NCBI GenBank assembly: GCA_021234155.1
Contig: JAJEKV010000025.1
Span: 6,783,495 to 6,847,494 of the forward strand
Length of the DNA: 64,000 nucleotides
Direction: 5' to 3'
Origin: Isoetes taiwanensis
Lineage: Eukaryota; Streptophyta; Lycopodiopsida; Isoetales; Isoetaceae
Below, one piece after another: positions 1 through 12,566 of this stretch; within the stretch, counting starts at the first letter, position 1, and each line of letters starts with the position of its first letter. A program made the position numbers and the translations under genes. Below the pieces are notes generated by a model, which was not told where the DNA came from, did not search any database, and saw nothing but the letters and a program-made list of their open reading frames with translations.

Positions 1-1189
1 GTGAAAGAATCAGGGAGAACTTGGAAAACTTGAAGAGCAGAAGAATAAAAACCCTAAGTCAACAATTTTATGATTTCATAAAAAATACACTAGGGATAAT
101 AGGCCTTTTATTATGGACCCTAATTGAGAACTCAATGAGTCGATCCTGGCCATTGAAATAATATGGGAAAATTAAAACCATCCAAACAAGGGTTAAACCA
201 TTAAGAATATGGAAATAGAATATGAAAATACAGGGAGCACTTTAGATGTACGCATTAGTCCATAAAATACAGCCCTCAAATCATATGAAAAACATAGGGA
301 AACATTTTGGTGGCCATGCCAAAATGACGAAAAATACCAAGGGCATTATCCAAGCTGGCAAACTGCATTTTACGCCTCTCGGGGAAAATATAAAGAAGGC
401 AGTTGATCATCGCGATGATGAAGCGGCATGGGTCTACTAGCCGGGGAATCGAGAGAAGGACAAAATTTTGCTCTTTGGCTTCGTGGTCCGGTATGCAATC
501 TCGAGTTCTTGGTGAGCATATTCTTTGAGATGGCGAATTTGCGTATGCACCAGAGTCTTCGCGAGGAGATCTACAACTCTATTACTTAAAGGTCTTGGAA
601 ACGAGCAAGATTGCTAAATGAAAATGCTCTGTCGGGAAAGGTGCATACATGGATATGATGTTAAACAAGGGTTGTATGAATTTCTTGGCAATAGCGGCAG
701 TTTGGAGCGATCACCGGCCTTAATGCTAGGCATATGCGACTCCTCACTTGGATATGCCACAAACCCACACTCAGAGGTTTTATGGGGCAACCCAAAAAGA
801 GGACTACATTGTCCTTTTTCCTCTAAGCTTCAACTTTGTACTTGGAACAAGAAGAAATTGAAGAAAAGAAAAATATAAAGCTATTTGAAAATTTCTTAAA
901 GTTAGTACATACATTGGTGCTGAATTTCAGGCTAATCTATCCATTTTCCAAGACCACTCTATCTCATGTTTAGCTAATCTATGTCCTAATGGATATGTTT
1001 AAGGTAAAGGTTTGGTTGTTCAACCAAAAAACTCACTTGGGCGGCAAAAAAATTGAGCTAAAATTTTCTTTTTTTTTGGGCATTTTTTCCATTTACTTTA
1101 GCCATTTTTCTTGTCAAAACTGCTACAAAGTAGCCATTTGGCAAACCTTAACCGTTATTTTATTCCATGCTTGGTTCATTCCAAAGAAG
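1..1189. other. No gene recognised
   Basis: AT-rich DNA with only short chance open frames. I see no domain, terminal repeat or RNA structure. Its right edge abuts LINE remnants, so it may include decayed LINE 3' sequence, but nothing proves that. Confidence 0.4.
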
Positions 1190-1735
1190 TGAGCTAGGGA
1201 TATGGCTAAGGCCCACGGAGACTTTTGGCCAAGTGTAAAGGAAGGAATGGGGTGCAGTCATGGCCCAGAGTAGAAATTTAAAGGGACTTACTCTATGCCT
1301 AGGTACTTGTAGGTGAGTGCTATCTCCTTTCACCCCTGATAAGTAAAGAAGGGAAGGCTTGGATGATGCGAAGATGAGACAAGCAATACCTTAGTCTTGC
1401 TCGGATTGACCCGCATTCTCTTGGCTCGGCAGAAAGTGTTCAAGGCATGCAAATGCTATTTTATATCTTCTGCAGTGTGGGCTAGAAGGTCGGCATCATT
1501 GATATATATAGCTGCTTAATAATCTGGTGCACAAGTTGAGCATCGTCAACCCCGTGTTTAGTAAGGCACCCTTTCAATTGTTCAATGTAGTGGCCAAACA
1601 ATGTTGGAAAGAGCAGTGACAATTTGTCATGTGCCTCTTCATGGGCAAATGTGCATGCAGGTAGCGTTGTGGATCTCGTGTGAGCATTGGGTTGACCTGC
1701 TATCATTAGTGTGCGATTTTAACCTGTTTTAGGGT
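1190..1735 (-). pseudogene. LINE reverse-transcriptase fragment
   Basis: Broken piece of a non-LTR retrotransposon reverse transcriptase, read on the minus strand. Around 1,480-1,610 the frame gives LFPTLFGHYIEQLKG, matching the family pattern 'PLSPxLFxLYIDxLE'. The next motif is the catalytic YADD, here seen only as a decayed YISMMPT. Further down (about 1,310-1,430) come NPSKTKVL and KYLGIE, the usual motifs after the palm domain. Stops and frameshifts separate them, so it is dead. It lies directly downstream of a second LINE copy on the same strand and covers the same part of the enzyme, so it is a separate insertion or duplication. The clade was not determined. Confidence 0.7.
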
Positions 1736-1739
1736 GTTT

Positions 1740-3150
1740 GCATTCTAGAGTTTGCTAAGAAAGCAAGCATGAAAGTACTCCTTCAAGTGATAGTGGTCTT
1801 CTTCAGTTTTCATCTATATGCACTTGTGCTCCTGCACATTTTATCAGAGAACATTTAGTTCATTTGTCCTTGCAGCAGGCTTAAGGCATCATGGATGTAG
1901 TGCCATGGCATAAGCAAGGTTGAGGAGACGAGCATTGTCGACCACCTTCTGAAAAAAGATGATGTGGTGGTCCAGTGCATCCCTTTGAAGGGGCAGGTTA
2001 CCTGTTTCCTGCAGCAGGATCTAATATGGAACTATGGACTTCATAACAAATGCCAGAGCTAGGAAGGCTCTTTGCACCTACTCCAGGTCATTCTAGGTGG
2101 CAAGGGATACTATCGGGCCCTAAACGTTGACCTTGTATAGGAGAATAGACTGCTCTGAACAAGTGCAGCTGATGGGCCCAGTGATACAGCTTTGCTTTAT
2201 AACTGTTGTTCTGTATGGCATACAATGCCTTTCTGGTTGTTGTTGTTATGCACAGTCGGATTGAAGTGTCCCAGTATATAGTAGAAGGAAACTCCACTCC
2301 CAAATACTTGCAGGTCAATGCTATCTCCCCATTTTGGTCACAGTAGCCGAAGGAAGGGCTGCCAGCTAAGCCTTGAGAATGAAGGACAAAGCAACACGGC
2401 CCGGCCAAAATGTCGAGGGCATCAAATGGCTGGCGGCATGTCATCTAGAATGTAGGCTAAGAGATCCACATCATTGTGGTATATGGTACGCCTATTCGTG
2501 GTGCATGAGTTAAGCTCACGCTCCTCACGTTGTGAGCCAACCTTCCAGCCCAGTCAATATATAGGTCTCCAAACAACGCGATAGAGAAATTAGGCATCCT
2601 TACTTGGACTTCAATACTATTGACGACAGGCTATCCTGATGAGCTTGTATATTGCATTTCACAATTCCATGGAACCCCTAACTGCCTTAGTCTATCCACA
2701 TCTTGCCTTGAGGTACATTGTTAAAAACTTTTACAAAGTCAACAAAGCAATAGTACAGGTCTTGTTGGCGTTCACCTTTATCTTCAATCAAAAGGACATA
2801 AAGAGAAAAATATGATCAATGATAGGTAGGACCCAGTCCTGCAATGTGAGGCAGTACTTACATTTCCTCCACTCACATCGTCAACTGGTGCTCGAGGATG
2901 CTAGCCAACAGTCTTGCAAAGAGCAAACTGACCATGATGGTGTGATAATTGGCCGGCAGTGTCGGTTGCCTGCTTTATATATGAGAATAGCCCTGTTAGT
3001 GACCCACTGTGGAGGAAAACCTTCCTGCAATGTCCCATTGAATAAATGTGGTTATTATGGGCACTATTGAAGGCCCTGCCCATTTGAGCAGCTCTGATTG
3101 CATGATGTCCAAATCTGCAAAGCAAAGGGATGGTGATATGTAAACTCTTA
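1740..3150 (-). pseudogene. LINE reverse transcriptase, degenerate
   Basis: Second LINE copy on the minus strand. In order from high to low coordinates: a decayed 'FxPIYKxGxxxxxxxYR' block near 2,960-3,020; FVDFVKVFNNVP (family VDFxKAFDxVP, the first catalytic aspartate) near 2,720; GDLYIDW near 2,560; KYLGVEFPSTIYW near 2,270-2,310; then ILLQETGNLPLQ near 1,990-2,010. The last block is typical of the C-terminal part of plant and fungal LINE ORF2 ('LLETGxxPxE'). Stops and shifts occur throughout. The longest clean frame is 2,088-2,444. It is inactive. The family assignment is secure; the clade is not. Confidence 0.72.
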
Positions 3151-3199
3151 ATAAAGAATAGAAATTTTTTCAAGGCCATTTTGAAACCCTATAATTCGC

Positions 3200-4260
3200 C
3201 CTATGGCACTATATGATATATTATATTGTATTGTATTGATCATGCTCCATCGAACCTTGAAGTTATGGAGCCATATATTTATAAAGTATTTACTTAACAA
3301 TAAATGTCGGTGTGATTCCATCGATTTAATATATGGACCTAATTCTGAAGAGTCCATATCAAATGGCATATACAAGTTATTTGCATCTATGTGAAATCTC
3401 ACTCTAATGTCAATGTATGTTGGACATTTCAAACGGACGTGTTGTTCATCTTCAACCTCATGCCAGTCACATAGGGTGCACACTCTTTCATCTTCGCAAC
3501 AGAAGCACATCTCCTTGTCTCAACCTTCAAGTGATGTGAGCATCTTCTATAACGTGCTATTATTTTCCTCAGAAACAAGGGGATGTGTGCTCTTATGTAT
3601 TATTGATCTATATAGGTGAGCATCGGATTAATTTGAGTGGAATAAAAGGTCATTCTGGTACCCTTTTTTATCCATATTCATTCCAAGACCTTTTATTGTA
3701 TTAGGTCCTTAGCACCAGCTGTCATATCAGGCCAACTCGCTATATCTATCGCCCATCCAATCAAGTACATCTTTATACCACCCTGAATCCATAGAATGAA
3801 GCAATGTCTATCTTAAAAGTCTTCCACTAGTCTATTGTAGTACCCAATTTACAAACTTTATAGTCTGGAAGAGAGCTTCTGATTCTACCAGAATTAAACC
3901 CGAGTTTGTGCCTTTACGCCCAACTTCTCTCTAATGAACAACTTCAATATTTTCTCTATCTATTGCCAATGTTTGCTTGTTGCACTAGGCCCCCAAATTG
4001 GTGCTCCATAGAGCACTACAATCTGCACTAAAGTTTTAAATAAAAGTCTTTTGAGCCCCCACTTTTGGAGAGATGCATTGTGGCATTTAGAAAGCATACT
4101 GAAGAGAGCTACCTTACATCCTATCACACTTCTTTTAATGCATTCTATCCATGAATACTTGGCTGAAAAATCAAAGCCCAAATACTTAAACACTCCATTG
4201 TATAGTGATACTATATTTTTGTAACAAGCCCTCATATGTTATATTATTGATGCGGCATAC
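3200..4260 (-). pseudogene. LINE ORF2 C-terminal part with zinc-knuckle-like end
   Basis: Third LINE piece, minus strand, starting after the catalytic palm. The frame at 3,960-4,235 reads KYLGFDFSAKYSW and then LLFKTLVQIVVLYGAPIWG, the standard 'KTLVxPVLxYGxEVWG' block of LINE ORF2. The frame at 3,150-3,510 carries CTLC, then EDEQHVRLKCPTY, which fits the C-terminal CxxC...H...C motif ('CxLC....E+++H+++xCP'). An (ATACA)-like run on the minus strand at about 3,205-3,240 looks like the short-repeat 3' tail of the element. The 5' part is absent. It lies head to tail with the copy at 1,740-3,150. Confidence 0.72.
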
Positions 4261-4269
4261 TATAATGAG

Positions 4270-5640
4270 GACATACTAGAAAGATGTGCCCGACAATGCC
4301 CGGCATCATTCCAGGCCATGCGGAATGGATTTAGGTAACAGATTTTGTATGTGCAGTAGATGAAATTGTGCCTGTAGTCAGAACGGAATGCCAAGGGGTG
4401 AAGAAGATTTTGCTTAATGGTAACTAAAGAGGGGTAAATGGGCATCCACACGAAGGATAAAAGAAAAAAGGAAAAAGTATTATTTTGCAAAACATGTATA
4501 TCTAAGATGCAATTTATAGACGCTATCATACTTCTAATAATCCATTTCAAACACTCAATCTTATGCTACTCTGTATTTCTACCTATTCAAATGTGGCTAT
4601 GCACATGTGCCATGTGCAATAGAATAGAATGGATTTTTTAATGTCCACGGAGACCAATAGGTCATGGGACCCGCTACAATGGGCCTGAGTCTGATCATTA
4701 CTACTGATTAAAAAACCCCCACTTACTCGAAAGGTTTTCAAGGGAAAAACCTTTGCGGTAATGATGATACTAGACAAAGCCCGAGGAGATAATGACTATT
4801 TGAGGGCTTTCGGTAATTGCGAGGCGTTATGTAGAACCTCAAAGTATGTATAATGCCAAGTCATGCCGCGAGATGGTGCTAGAGAAGTTGTGGAGCGTGG
4901 AATGGAATGCTAAGGTCAAAAAAATGATTACGGACTATCTCAAAGCGGGGCAACTCGGAAGAGTATAGCCTTCATCTTCAATAACACATGGCCTTACTTG
5001 GGCACATAGTCTAAACTTCTCCACGGCAATTGCGGCCCGTTCCCATCTACTGTCTCAATCCGTGGCACAGCCAGGACCGGTCTTGAATTGATGCAATAGC
5101 TCACGAGCTTGTTCTGGACAATGGGGCAAGCAAATAAGCTTGGGGACCTGGTGCCAAGGTGGGATTTATGTGTGCATGATAATGACGATTTCACTTAGGC
5201 CAAAGTAAGCTGCGTCCCTTATCTTTTGAGAAAAGCGATATTGAGATATTGTTGCAAAAGCTCCATGGCAAGCATCGAGGCGGTGCTCACGGTTTACCAC
5301 CCGCGAGCCAGCGGGCGAAACCATATCAGTGCAATGCTCTACACCATCGTTTCAAGCGATGCTGATTGACCATGGCAAATTCTGAAACGGATACCTAACA
5401 TCGCATCCATGGTGGTGCACCTTCTGGTCTCAGTGGAATGGCGCTTCATGGCGAGGAATGTTGAAGATGCCAAAAACACATCTCGTAAAGAGAATAGCAT
5501 CGGGCACCTTGTTTTAACTCAGAAATTTGTAAGTGAAAAGGACTTTGCACCAGCTCCAAGCTCTCCCAAGCAAGCAGCACCCAATGGCGAGGCCCATTTG
5601 AACCATACGATTAAGCAGGCTCTGCAAGCGGAAACAAGTG
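4270..5640. other. No gene recognised
   Basis: No conserved motif seen on either strand. The open frames are short and of chance quality. It separates two LINE blocks and may hold older, unrecognisable repeat DNA. Confidence 0.35.
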
Positions 5641-8000
5641 GAGCTTTTCAGAGGTAGTAATCATGAATTTTTCGCGTGAAAACAATTGTTTTGCATTGCA
5701 TAGAGTGCTCTCCATCAGTGACCACCCAGCAGTAATACAGCATTTCCCAAAGTGTGTTCTTCACAATTCTACACCAAGATACTTGTAGCTATATCTTTAA
5801 CCAGCGTATCATAGTGCATAGTGGGAACATTGTGTGAGAAGGAATTGAACTACCAAAAGCTTGGTCTTTTGGGAGATTAACTCTGTGAACTGTATTCTCA
5901 CAAAAGCATGCGAGCATGTAAAATGTTCTTTGCATACTAGCGGCGGTATGTGCGGTGAAACATCATCGGCATACTATAAGTTGCTTAATGATATAGTGTG
6001 CCAAATGTGGACCTCCGCTACGCCATGATTATAAAGCCATTCTTCCAATTGATCAATGTACAAGCCAAAGAGTGCTTAAGGAGATAAAGGGCAACCACTG
6101 TGAACTCCAATATTGCTAGTGATTTGAGTACACGATCTTTGGAAATTTAGCAAAACCCTTTCATAAGTAGATAAAGCTGCATTTTGAAGATCTTTGTGGA
6201 ACCCAAGTGCACGCAGAAAACCTTTATAAAGAAGCTTCTAGCGTGAATGCTTGTATCAAACCTTGAGGAAGTAAAATCCTAAAAGCATATATAGAGGTCT
6301 TGTTTCAAACTTCGACTATGTTCAATAAGCATCGCGCCAATGTGAAAATATAATTTTATTGTAGAATGGCATGGGCCGAAGCACCTTGTCCTACGGCCGC
6401 GATACCACCGGTATGTTACGCCCATGATGTCATCTGCTTCTAAGAGCTTTGAAAATATGGAACTTACCATGATCATGCGATAATTAGAAGGAGTGGGTAC
6501 TTATCACTTTGTAAGTGAGTGCGACCTTCTTGGCAGCAAGTTTCTAGCAAAGGCCTTCTTGCAAAGCTTGATTTAAAAGTATTGATAATTGGAAACAATA
6601 AGCGGACCCCCCCATTTAAAGCAATTTACGCTGCAAACCTTGATGATCGGGGAGACTTTTGCCATTAGATAGATGCATAGTCATGGCACGACTTCCTCCT
6701 CGTGAATTGAAGAATATCACCTACCAAGACGAGAATTAAGGACCCTAGGATGATCATATAAGTGGACCAATAAGCTCATCCCATTCTTTGCATAGAAATA
6801 TGTCCAAGGGTAGGAGGTGGTCGATATAATATTTTTGCTGAAGGTCAGGGCTCATTCAAACGACAACCCGATGCTTTCGGCCAACCAGCGTGCCTTCTTG
6901 CGTTTAAGCGGGCCGCATAATTACGAATGGCATTATATGGCGATATACGAAACTCAACTATCATTACGCAATTGTTTTTAAAGCTGCTTGCACTCTTCAT
7001 CAAACGGGCATTTCGAAAGGATTTTCCTACCGGCATGAGCAACACTAGAAGTGTAATGTGTACCGAAGCAAGAGGCAGTAAAGCAAAGCATCGGCAAATC
7101 TTTGCATTCACGCTCTTGAAGAGTTGGGTAATCCTAAAATACACATAGCCGCGAGAGCTAATGTCTGTTCATATTCAAAAGATCTAGGAATAAGTCAGAA
7201 TGCGGAACTGGATAGCGTGGGGTTGAAGAGGTGGAGGCTGCCACTTTATTGACAAATAAAGTGGATAGTGATCAATTTTATCTCCCCTCATCTCTATGTC
7301 TTGTGCCAGACCGAAAATCTGAAATGAGATCCAAAGGCTTGCACTTGGGAAATGACATAATCAACAACATAGTACCACCACCACATACTATCACATGCGC
7401 ATGTAATACCTTTTAGAGTGTGGCCATTGCTCTGAAGCCATTACAAGTACCATCTGCAGACTTCACACAAGCCCCGGATGAGCTCCCTTCCAAATGTTAG
7501 AGGCGGGTTTGTTAGCATCTGGCGATGAGCGTGGAAGAAGCTGTATTATTAGCGGACATCCATAAAAGTCATGGACATCCTCAAGTATGAGTTAGGTAGC
7601 TTGCATTTCAGCGGTCGCGAGCATTGAAATCACCAAGAAGAATGCTTGTGCCCCAAGCTGTTGGATTGAGCAATGTCATCATAAAGATCACCCATAGGGA
7701 TCACTGCGAGCAACATCATATTCATCATAAAAGTGATGATGTAGGTGGGAATGCTTGGTAACAGCAAAAATGGTACTACTATTGTGACAATGAAGTTTGA
7801 GCCATATGTAGCGTTATATCTATCAGCTTTATGGCGTGTATGGAGCAAGGGGCATCACTTGATAGCCAAACAACTCCGCAGCAACCTCGTTGCCATGACA
7901 TTCATTAAATAATGAAAAGAATTGATAGCCTGTAAAATATAGGTATACGTTTAGGTGAATGCTCTACGTTTACATATAAGTAGAAGGATATCCATATCTT
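5640..8000 (-). pseudogene. LINE with endonuclease and reverse-transcriptase remnants
   Basis: The most complete LINE of the 1-8 kb cluster, minus strand. Endonuclease part: LYDDIAQSNSLG, then after a frameshift LLGDFNARDR near 7,620-7,700 (family 'GDFNAR', an AP-endonuclease catalytic motif). Linker: about 6,850-7,150. Reverse transcriptase: TIMVSSIFSKLL-like block near 6,450-6,480, then SGCPLSP, ALFGLYIDQLEEWL near 6,020-6,100 and an intact YADDV at about 5,965. The YADD active-site box survives, but stops and shifts break the frame in many places, so no protein can be made. Order EN-RT on one strand confirms a non-LTR element rather than an LTR element. Confidence 0.75.
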
Positions 8001-10636
8001 TTTACTTGATAGGATTCAAGCCATCCTGCTTCGCCCGAGAAAACCTCGACAATTCCAAGACATCCAACCCAGAAGGCACATTTTCTAGGAAGGTACATTT
8101 GAGGGTATGAGCGGTCTCGAGGGCTATTTGGGCAATAAGAAGCGGCCCAGCCGGCAGTAAACAACATCGGCGGCGGCATCAGGGTACCATTAGCAACATG
8201 CGTGAGAGGAATGGTGTGAAGCGGGAAGATGTGGTGGAGTGCAGAAGATGGAACAACCACGAGCATTTGCGGCGTTGGTGTGTGCATGGGAAATGGGAGA
8301 ATGGATTTTAACACCCGGCCCGGTACATGAGTGGTCTTAGCATGATGAAGAAATTGACAAAGGTTGCATGTGATGGTGTAAAATCGTAGTTTTCCGCGAA
8401 TCGGTCTTGACCTTACCACCATTCTTTTTGAATATCACGGACCTTTTGCAAATTACGTCATTTCGCTGTTGGGACTTAAGTAAGATCAAAATCCGGATGA
8501 GCTTGGCACGCTTGAGGATATCATTTAGTACTCAAATTTTGTATAAATTTCACTATCGTGGGTGGTGGGGGCTGCAATGCTCCAACCCTGTAATGCTGTG
8601 ATGACAACAAGCCCAGTGTTGTGAAGTCCAATTTAGCTAACAACACCAAAAGTCGCGCATACAATTGCAAGTCCTCACGATGCTTCTTACGGCATGCCAT
8701 GAATTACGGTCGCGGTTGTGCCTATCAATGCATTCTCGCCTCGGCGAGGCGTAGATCACGGTGTAGATGCAAACACATTACATGAGAGTTTTGAAAATAG
8801 GGGAGGATAGACTAGGCATGGATCTCACATTAGGATCATGATGCTTTGAAGAAGAAGTTGGAGGTGCCTTAGTTGCATGAGAATAAAAGGAACATTCAAA
8901 GCTGACAACTTCGACTAGATGTGTCCTTAAGCTCAGTCACTTGGCGGGAGTCATGCTTTCTTCAATGCAAGCATCGCGAGTATTACAATTAAGTAGACAC
9001 CTCGGAGACATGCCCGAGAGTAAATCTTGTCTTTGCTTGCCAATATCAACCATTAGGTGCTCCGGTCATATGACAAGCAACAAACTCAACTTTAAGCCTC
9101 AATTGCTTCCCAAAGCTTTGCATGTTGACATAATTTTGCTAGTGCATGAGTGTTGCAAAGATAGATTCGACACTTTGCAATTGAGACCTCAATGCACATG
9201 GTGTGTCATCTTGTTCTTTAGCATGTGCAAAAGTAGGCTGTAAGAATGTCAAACTTGTTCTCTAAGGTCTTTTTGAAGCAATTGACATAGAGGAAAGAGC
9301 GTCTTCAACGAGGTTGGTGAAGGGTTGGTGGTTTGGGTAGGCAGGTGGTGGGGACCCATCAGCATGTTGGAAGTGTAGGCAGCGATATACTTCCAACAAG
9401 CTATGCTTGAATACGATGCTCCCCATCAACATGTGGTAGACACTCCAATGCATGTTGCATTAAATGCAGGGCGATTACCTTTGCCAACACACATGCTTGG
9501 TCTGTCACTCTCCATCATCATAGGTTGGACCTCCAAGCATGTTGGAATACGATGGAGCCATTGCTCCACCAACTTACACAGTAAGAATTTGTGATGAACC
9601 AGCGCTTATCTCGTTGAGTAAAAGATGCAATGCCCTATTTAATGTATTTAAGATGATCATCTTTATTGAGGAACCAGTCACATCCACGCTGTAACCATTT
9701 GTATCTTTGTTACCGTGGATCCCGGGAGACTTCCAGGGTGGCGAGCAAGCCACGGCCGGTTGTGATCAAAGGAGTTAAATACCCACCATAGAAAAGTCCT
9801 AGGCTGCTGCAAAGGAATTGAAGAAGCCGTACTTCAGGATGGCGAGGAAATGGGGCGATCTATAATAGTAATCAGTCCCGAAATCAAAAAGTCCAAAAAG
9901 CTGAAATCTATAAGGATGCAAGTAATTAGAGATCATATATGCGTTGGAAGATCGGGCATAAGCTTTCCAAAGAGCACAGAAATCACACGATTCACGATGT
10001 CTCTGAAAGTTATTAGCTTTCAGAAGTTTTGGTCGGGCATCAAAAAGGCGGAGCGCCAAAAGGAGCACCTGAAAAACATGTATGTGCTCAACAATACATG
10101 CATAAAATCATATGCCCCACAACGGATGATGTGTGCTAGAGTGAGATGAACACAGTGGTAAGAAGCTATTGGTTCAACCTCCATGGATTTTGGAAATTAA
10201 GTCAGCATTATCTAATAGTTCTAAAGAGTGTAGTATAGTTTGCCTATTAATTTAGATATCATTATATGAATAAATTTTATGTCATACACTATTTCCTTTG
10301 TGCATTGAACAAGGGCTTGCACAGGTTCCTTTTCAAGCAGACCAATGCATATTCAGATAAAAGAACATCTTCACTTTGGTTGAACTATGGATGAATTATA
10401 TTGCATATCCAATCATTGAGACTCTTGAAATTGTCTCTTTGCTTGTCCAGAAGTCCAACGGGCATGATCATGCTACAAGGTTTATTTAATAGTGCACTGG
10501 ATAGCCAATGTGTCTTCTTGGCATCCTACCCTATTGCACGACCTCCAGCTAAATAAAAGCCAGTTCATCTTGGTTCTGATTGGCCTGTAGTCAATCTTGG
10601 TGCGTCAGAGACACCACGTCTTCTAAAGCATTTATT
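8001..10636. other. No gene recognised
   Basis: Includes a 150-codon minus-strand open frame (7,970-8,422) and others near 8,940-9,240 and 9,800-10,150. None shows a recognisable domain or a good start context. The part just upstream of the LINE endonuclease may be the start of that element. The rest is probably decayed repeat DNA. Confidence 0.35.
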
Positions 10637-11170
10637 CACACATAACAACCAACACATAACAACCATTGACATTAACAACCAACACATAACTACCATTGAC
10701 ATTAATTAACACAACCATTGGGTCCAACACATTTAAATTAAAATCCCCCTTAAACCCCCTTTGGTTTGGGTGCATATTCACAGGGGTGACTCGAGACAGC
10801 AATTTTGTTGGATGAAGCATATTCACCTTATTCCTTAATCTGCAGATGCATTAAGTTCCCTCGTTTGTGGGGTATGCAAATGCAAATTTGCTATCTTGTA
10901 TAGCAAGATTAAGCAAAATACTATAAGATTTCAAGCGGAATACTATATGGTGTTAATTTTATGCGTGCAAAATACAATTATGAGGGCTCTGTGCCCTACA
11001 TCACCCCGTGAATATGCACCCAGAGCCAAAGGGGGGTTTAAGGGGACACAAATTTAAATGTTGAACAATGTTAATGTTAATTAGCCGATAATGAATATAT
11101 GTTGATTTATTATGTCCAATAATTGACCATAATATTGAATTGTTATGTGTTATTATTATGTGTTGGGGAT
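10637..11170. mobile_element. MITE-like foldback element with long inverted arms
   Basis: Two arms are reverse complements. 10,724-10,789 (with CCCCCTTAAACCCCCTTTGG, then GGGTGCATATTCAC) pairs with about 10,997-11,065. The pairing continues outward in weaker form: tandem 'CAACACATAAC' motifs at 10,637-10,705 match the reverse complement of 'GTTATGTGTTATTATTATGTGTTG' near 11,140-11,165 in parts. About 200 bp of AT-rich DNA lies between the arms. No coding capacity. Size and structure suit a non-autonomous foldback or MITE. The outer ends and target duplication are not defined. Confidence 0.6.
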
Positions 11171-11887
11171 TTAATTTTTTATATGTTGTTGGATATTAAT
11201 GGTTTGTATTGCAAAAAAAATTTGGCCTTAGGGGCCTTAAAGGGATCCCGGTATGACAAAAATTTTAGAATTCAAACCGAGGAAAAAAACTAGAGATTCA
11301 TTTGAGGCTTTCATCACATGGCACGAATTTCATATGATAAAATAAATAGAGCATAAATTAAAAAGTTACCGTAAAAAGATAAAGCGGGTTGATCCCATTG
11401 TTAGAAAGTCATAAGTTTACGCTTACCCATACACAAACATTTTTCAAGCTGGAATTTACTTGGCTGACCTTTGGCCTCCATGGATTCTTGTGGTGAGAAA
11501 CCAAAGTGGAAAACTTTTACGCTTGTGCCTAGGATCTAGAAGCCTTGGAATTTGCTTAATAATTGCCTCAAAATCTAAAATGCATGGTAATTTTTTTGCA
11601 AAAGCTTCATTAGGAATGAGCCATAAGCGATATCAATAAGCGCCAATCACAATATTATCGGCTGGTAGGATGTGAAAGCCTGCAAACCCGGCGAAAAATT
11701 CTTTGTTTTTAGCATAGATAACAACCAAACATATCAATATCATACACTATCAAGATCTAGAGAGCTTTCCAGTACAATAAATTCATCTCAAGCAGGACTT
11801 TCACGGATCAAAGTTATGATAAGAAATGTGTTGTGTGGCCGGAACTACATTAAGCCATACATTGTGCCCATTATATTACCACTTTAC

Positions 11888-12112
11888 ACAAAAGAGGGCT
11901 TTTATTTGCTGAGCCATTGGTTATTGACCATTAGCTACATACTGCATACAAAAAGGGCTTTTGTTGGCGAACCATTGGTTATTTGCCCGTATGCACCACA
12001 CGAGAGAAAAGAGGGCTTTTGTTGCTTGAGCCATTGGTTGTTGACCATTGCTTGCACCCTACGCACAAAAAGGGCTTTTATTTGTGAGCCATTGGTTGTT
12101 GACCATTGGAAA
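11888..12112. repeat. Minisatellite, about four 58-bp units
   Basis: Units start near 11,890, 11,951, 12,007 and 12,066. Each carries AAAGRGGGCTTTTRTT, then GAGCCATTGGTT, then TTGACCATT. Units differ by substitutions and small gaps, so the array is not recent. The open frame through it repeats its peptide with the array and is not evidence for a gene. Confidence 0.75.
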
Positions 12113-12484
12113 AAAAATTTAAAAATCAATGGCTGAAGTAAGTTGCACCCTAGATATGCAGCATTAGTACATCCATTTGAATACATCACGAAATCATAGG
12201 AAAACCTTAGTGAAAAGCGTACAAAAACACAAAGAAAACCCCCTGTTATTATGCTACATATTCATATGCTCATGGAGTCATCGTTATAGCCCAGGCTAAG
12301 GTACTAATGGCTTATAGTTATTCCTCCATGGAGTCCTCGTGTTCTAGAGGCATCTTCTTATGCTTACACAGATAGATGAGATATGTGTATTGTATAATCT
12401 TTACTCTCTTTGTCCTTCCAAACAAAACAAAAAAAGTAAAATAAAATATGGATACAATGCATGCTTCTATATTGGCCAATTTAG

Positions 12485-12566
12485 AGAGTTCCATGGGATG
12501 CAATCACATTTTTCCTTGCATTTTGTGAGTTCTAGGACGCAATCACATTCATTCCTTGCATTCTGC
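12485..12566. repeat. Tandem duplication of about 40 bp
   Basis: Two adjacent copies of a unit with GCAATCACATT, then TTCCTTGCATT. Local duplication only; no function suggested. Confidence 0.6.

Noticed and set aside
7970..8422. 150-codon minus-strand open frame upstream of the LINE endonuclease
   Set aside because: No domain or plausible start context; at most decayed LINE 5' sequence.
11672..12136. 154-codon plus-strand frame with internal repeats
   Set aside because: Repeats in the peptide follow from the minisatellite beneath it.
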